DNA of 64,000 nucleotides from Brasenia schreberi (taxonomy: Eukaryota; Streptophyta; Magnoliopsida; Nymphaeales; Cabombaceae): assembly GCA_036023115.1 (NCBI GenBank), contig JAYKKT010000061.1, forward strand, positions 15,998,501-16,062,500, given 5' to 3'. Position numbers and translations under genes: made by a program. Shown here piece by piece: positions 60,134 to 64,000 of this stretch. How positions within the stretch are numbered: the first letter of the stretch is position 1; each line of letters starts with the position of its first letter. The notes under the pieces are model-generated. The model was not told the DNA's origin. It saw only the letters and a list, made by a program, of their open reading frames with translations, and did no database searches.

Positions 60134-62673
60134 CAATCTACTTCCTTGAACCTTAGTCCTCCTTCATCCTTGACCAACATAACATTCAACTTCTTCTTCA
60201 AGTACTCTCATATGTTAAGACTCACCAAAAATATAAGAACCAGCTTTATCTAAGTAGAGGGTCTTTTTAACAAGATCAAAAACACATCTATAGCCTTAAA
60301 CTGAAAATGCTTATGCTTAAATATTTAATATTATTCTATCTTAAAATGAATACTTAATACCAATTTTATGAATCGAAAATAGATTTTTCTTAAGATAAAT
60401 TTTGGGTGTTTAGAGATGCTTCACTTTGGCATCAATGAGGATGAGACGTGATTCATGGTGAAGAAATAAGCACCAAAATCTGGCTTACTTTAAAGTTCTT
60501 GGTAAAAATTTTACTTGAAGGACTTGAAATCTTTTATGAAACTTGGTATGAAAAGCAAAGCTTTTGGAAAAATATTTTGAGGTCATTTTTGGGCTGAACC
60601 AGAGAAAATGAGCTTTCTTGTCGTGGGACATGCAATGAACTGATATCGGCCTTTGTTATGTGGTGGGAACCACCTTATGTGTTATGTAACAGAGTTCAGG
60701 ACAAGGAAGATTTTTTTTCAATGAGAAGGATGATTTTTCATAAAGTATATATATTTTTTTACAATACAAGAAAATTTTCCTTCCAAATCAAACCAACAAG
60801 GATACCTTGAAATCCTTTTCTTGGAAAAACTATTGAGGCTCTTAAAAAGGAGTAATCTTGACACTTTGGGAAGGATGAGCTTATCTCTATAAAACATGTT
60901 CTAGAATAATCAGTTTTAAAACAACATGAAAATGATACTTAAACCTTGTTCTTGAAGCGTACAATTTTGCCAAGAAGACAAGACATTAATAATTCAGTTA
61001 TTTCTTTTTAATATAATGTTGTGAGTATATGCTCCTATTTGATTGTCCTTTAGTCCCTTATGAAGCATCCTTAAGGTACACATGTAGATGAGAGAAGGGA
61101 TCCTCAAGTTTACCTTATAGATCTCTCCTAATCTCTAGGCTTATCTATCACTCATTCTCTCAACAGAACATAAGGATTCTCTCAATAGAACATAAGGATA
61201 GTTGGTGGGGCAACAACTACATCAACACACTGCCAAGTAAAATCCTATTGGAAAGAGAGAGATTGTGACTTCCCCTCCAATGTGCCCTATAGGATCACAC
61301 TAAAGATAGGTGATGTACCTTTTAGTCAAAGTCTTACAACACAAAAAGACCTCTAGCAAGACCAAGTAAATATATTCCAAAAGAAGGAGGCATATAAAAC
61401 CATATTCATAAGAGTATAAGAGAATAAAATCTATAGAATTGATGATAATAAGCTAGTGAAGACATGGGTGAATTGAACTAAAGATAAAGTAGAAGTGAAA
61501 TGAGATAATAACAAAAGGAAGGCATGAACATGGTTGATATTACGAGAAAGATAAAAATAAAAGTGAAGTGAATGAGAAAAGTTTGGCTCGGATGGAGAAA
61601 AATCAAAATAGACTTAGAAAAACCTTCCTCAACAAAAAGAGATTCATATAAGGATAATGTTAAGTAAAACATCTTGAGCATAATACAAAGGAGACTTCAA
61701 ACTTAATGCTAAAGGAGGAACAAGACTTGGCTCCTAATGTGACTCAAAGAAATAGAAAAATGCTCTAGAATCCTTACAAATACCATAACAAATCTAGGTA
61801 CTAAGAAAAATAATCATGTAACTCAATTCTTTATAGGTGATCATGACTCATGTGTTGGTTTTGAAAATCATAAAGTGTGTTAAAACATCAACCTATCTTT
61901 GAATGAACCACTTTAAATAAAATAAAAAAGACAAAACATCTCTAGTTAACTTTCTACCTTAAGGTACTAATAGAGAAAGAAGACAATACTAATTTTGGTA
62001 AATATTAGAAATAACCATCTACTAACTTATAGACAAATAAATAGGTTGGACTCTTAACTCAAGGTGAAGCATGAATCCTTCCACAAATGTAAGAAACTCT
62101 CAAGACTTAATATGTAAATGAACGATCCCTCAAATACAAGAAGATGTACAATAAGACTTATTCGGTCTCTTCTGAATTGAGTGCACAAAGGATGATAACT
62201 CAAAAGAAAACTCATAAAATAGAACTTTGCTTTGCTTTCATTTTCTTTGACTTTTTTCTACTTTCACCTTTTTTTGCTTTGCTTTGTTTTCAAGCCTTTT
62301 GGCTTTTCACTTTTTCCCCAAAATATAATATTTTAGCACATATAAAATGAATATATCATATTACATTGAACCACAAATATATGAGGCAATATTGAAAATC
62401 CATTACACCGAGTACCAATATCCCATCACACAACAAGGAATCAAGAAGTTAGTAGCCAATCTATAAGCTAAGATATCTCAAGGATAAAATATTTCAATAT
62501 TTTAAAAATTAAGAGTGTTACCAAAATATTGATATTGATGATTTCTTAAACTTTTTTAACACTAAAAATCAAATAAAAAAGATTTTATCCAAAATGATGT
62601 AATTTTAAGTGGTTCAAAAACATTGAAGCCCATGTTTTCAAAGTCAAATCCAAAAGGCACAATAGATAAAAAC
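60134..62673. other. Spacer between the inverted repeats
   Basis: About 2.5 kb of AT-rich, stop-filled DNA with GAGA and TTT tracts; no retroelement domain, primer site or gene was recognised. Confidence 0.4.
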
Positions 62674-64000
62674 TATCACATCCCCACCAGTTGTGACCAT
62701 GACCCAACCTGAGCTGATGCCACCCGACCACTCATCGCATGGGTAGAAAGTAACCAACATTCAAGAACAAGCATATCAAAATTTTAGCTCAAATAAAATA
62801 TATCAAATTCAAATATCTACAAGTCTAAACAATCCATTCAAAATGGTGTAGGACCCATTGAACATAAATGCCGAATGTCATATAAAAACATCTAGATAAC
62901 CTAACCCTCATGTATATCATACCATCACGAAAAAGGCAACTTAATCAATCTATTACTCGACACTATGTGCCTAAAAGTGCTAGCTTCAAAATAAGCTTTA
63001 AAATAATAGGGTGAGTTCTAACCCATAACTCAATAAAGAAGTTATACACTCTTTAATAGAATGCATATTAAACTCATGTATGTTTCACAATCATTTCATA
63101 ACAAATCATATTTATATTTCAACTTATGATTTCAAATTCATACTCGATCACACACACACACATCAACCAATTACGATAATTACTGCCCATATTGTGTCTG
63201 TCTCAAAGGCCACAAGAGTCGTCCAACTCTCTCTTATATGACCTTGGTCTATCTCGTCTAAGATGATCAACGACACCGACTATCATGATAGAGTGTTCGG
63301 GAACACAGTATATTCGCTCCAAGCTAAAATACTCAAGAGACCTATAAGTCTCTAGAGACCCCATACAAACCGCACAAGTATGGCTTGTGTATGCACACAC
63401 TATTATGTTTCAAAACCAATTACATCTTATCATATTCACAAGTTCATATATGGATCCATATATCCAAATCTATATCCACATAATATTTAAATAACAATTT
63501 TATATCAACTTATGCAAATCAAATCATGATCTTTATCAACCACATAAACAATCTTATTTCAAAAACACACTAAATAACCCATAATTTCAAATATTATATA
63601 AGAACATTAGCAAAACATTTAACAATTATGTATGTTTAAATCAATCTAAAACAAGAAAAATAACTTCTAGGATGGTTTCAATAGAGAATGAATAACCCCC
63701 TATCTGAAGGAGTACCAAGATCTAATTCCCAAACTTCTGAGCCACTTTTATCACTACCAAATCTTTTAATTTTAATCTCTAAATAGTTATAAAAAATAAA
63801 AATATTAAAATTTATTTAACTACAAGTATAACGCAATAATGTGGATCCAAATTGAACCTTAAACAACCTTCAAATGGTAAAAAACCCAACCTAAATCTAA
63901 ATAAGTTGTCCTAGATCCAAACTATCACTTGGATCTATTTTTTTATCCAAAGTAGACAACATAGTAGGTATTCTATGTTTCTAGTTCAACACAGAACTTG
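62674..64000 (+). repeat. LTR-like long repeat, copy 2 (cut by window end)
   Basis: Inverted partner of 58815-60133, starting TATCACATCCCC where the other copy has TGTCATACCCGC. The similarity continues to the last base of the window, so the copy extends beyond it. Substitutions are numerous, and the left copy keeps more CG dinucleotides than this one, which shows many C-to-T type differences. Confidence 0.7.

Overview
This is plant nuclear DNA. It is AT-rich, very poor in genes, and contains a class III (secretory) peroxidase gene with the four-exon/three-intron layout typical of land plants. The rest is mostly decayed plant-type transposable elements: Ty1/copia, Ty3/gypsy, hAT, CACTA, a LINE tail, a MITE-like hairpin and long (TA)n tracts. 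The species cannot be fixed from the sequence; I would say only angiosperm.

The one gene that looks intact is the peroxidase at 53790-55454 (+): 319 aa in four exons, with catalytic residues, eight cysteines, splice sites and a TATA-like box all present. A second peroxidase locus about 31 kb upstream (22296-22445, +) keeps a good TATA box and a signal-peptide-bearing first exon, then breaks down, with no later exons visible. It is a relic.

Layout. 1-10.3 kb: non-coding repeat-like DNA, including copy A of a ~740-bp dispersed repeat (2125-2870) and a (TA)n tract. 10.3-14.7 kb: a possible CACTA-type element enclosing exon-like pieces of an unidentified gene. 15.8-19.1 kb: a short Ty3/gypsy derivative with two LTRs, a degenerate primer-binding site and a broken gag, but no pol. 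24.1-37.6 kb: a nest. Two long direct repeats (LTR-like) flank the gag and protease remains of a Ty3/gypsy element (minus strand). A complete-length but coding-dead Ty1/copia element (26853-33112, minus) sits between gag and protease, with LTRs, PBS, polypurine tract and a perfect 5-bp target duplication (catct). 38.3-39.1 kb: another gypsy gag relic. 39.3-41.3 kb: a small non-autonomous LTR element. 42.0-46.9 kb: minus-strand remains of a hAT transposase and a CACTA (TNP2) transposase. 47-53.6 kb: tandem duplications, microsatellites and unassigned AT-rich DNA. 53.8-55.5 kb: the peroxidase. 56.0-56.7 kb: LINE 3' end, (TA)n and a MITE-like hairpin. 58.3-64.0 kb: two copies of a long LTR-like repeat in inverted orientation; the second runs off the window.

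The genes do not form a pathway. The peroxidase acts in the apoplast or vacuole; the rest is a layered record of transposon insertion and decay. I found no CRISPR array, rRNA, intact tRNA or clearly new molecular system. The observations most worth checking are the orphan peroxidase exon, the possible gene-capturing CACTA element, the nested retroelements that lack pol, and the inverted LTR pair. All element calls come from reading by eye; boundaries marked approximate are good to roughly ten to fifty bases.
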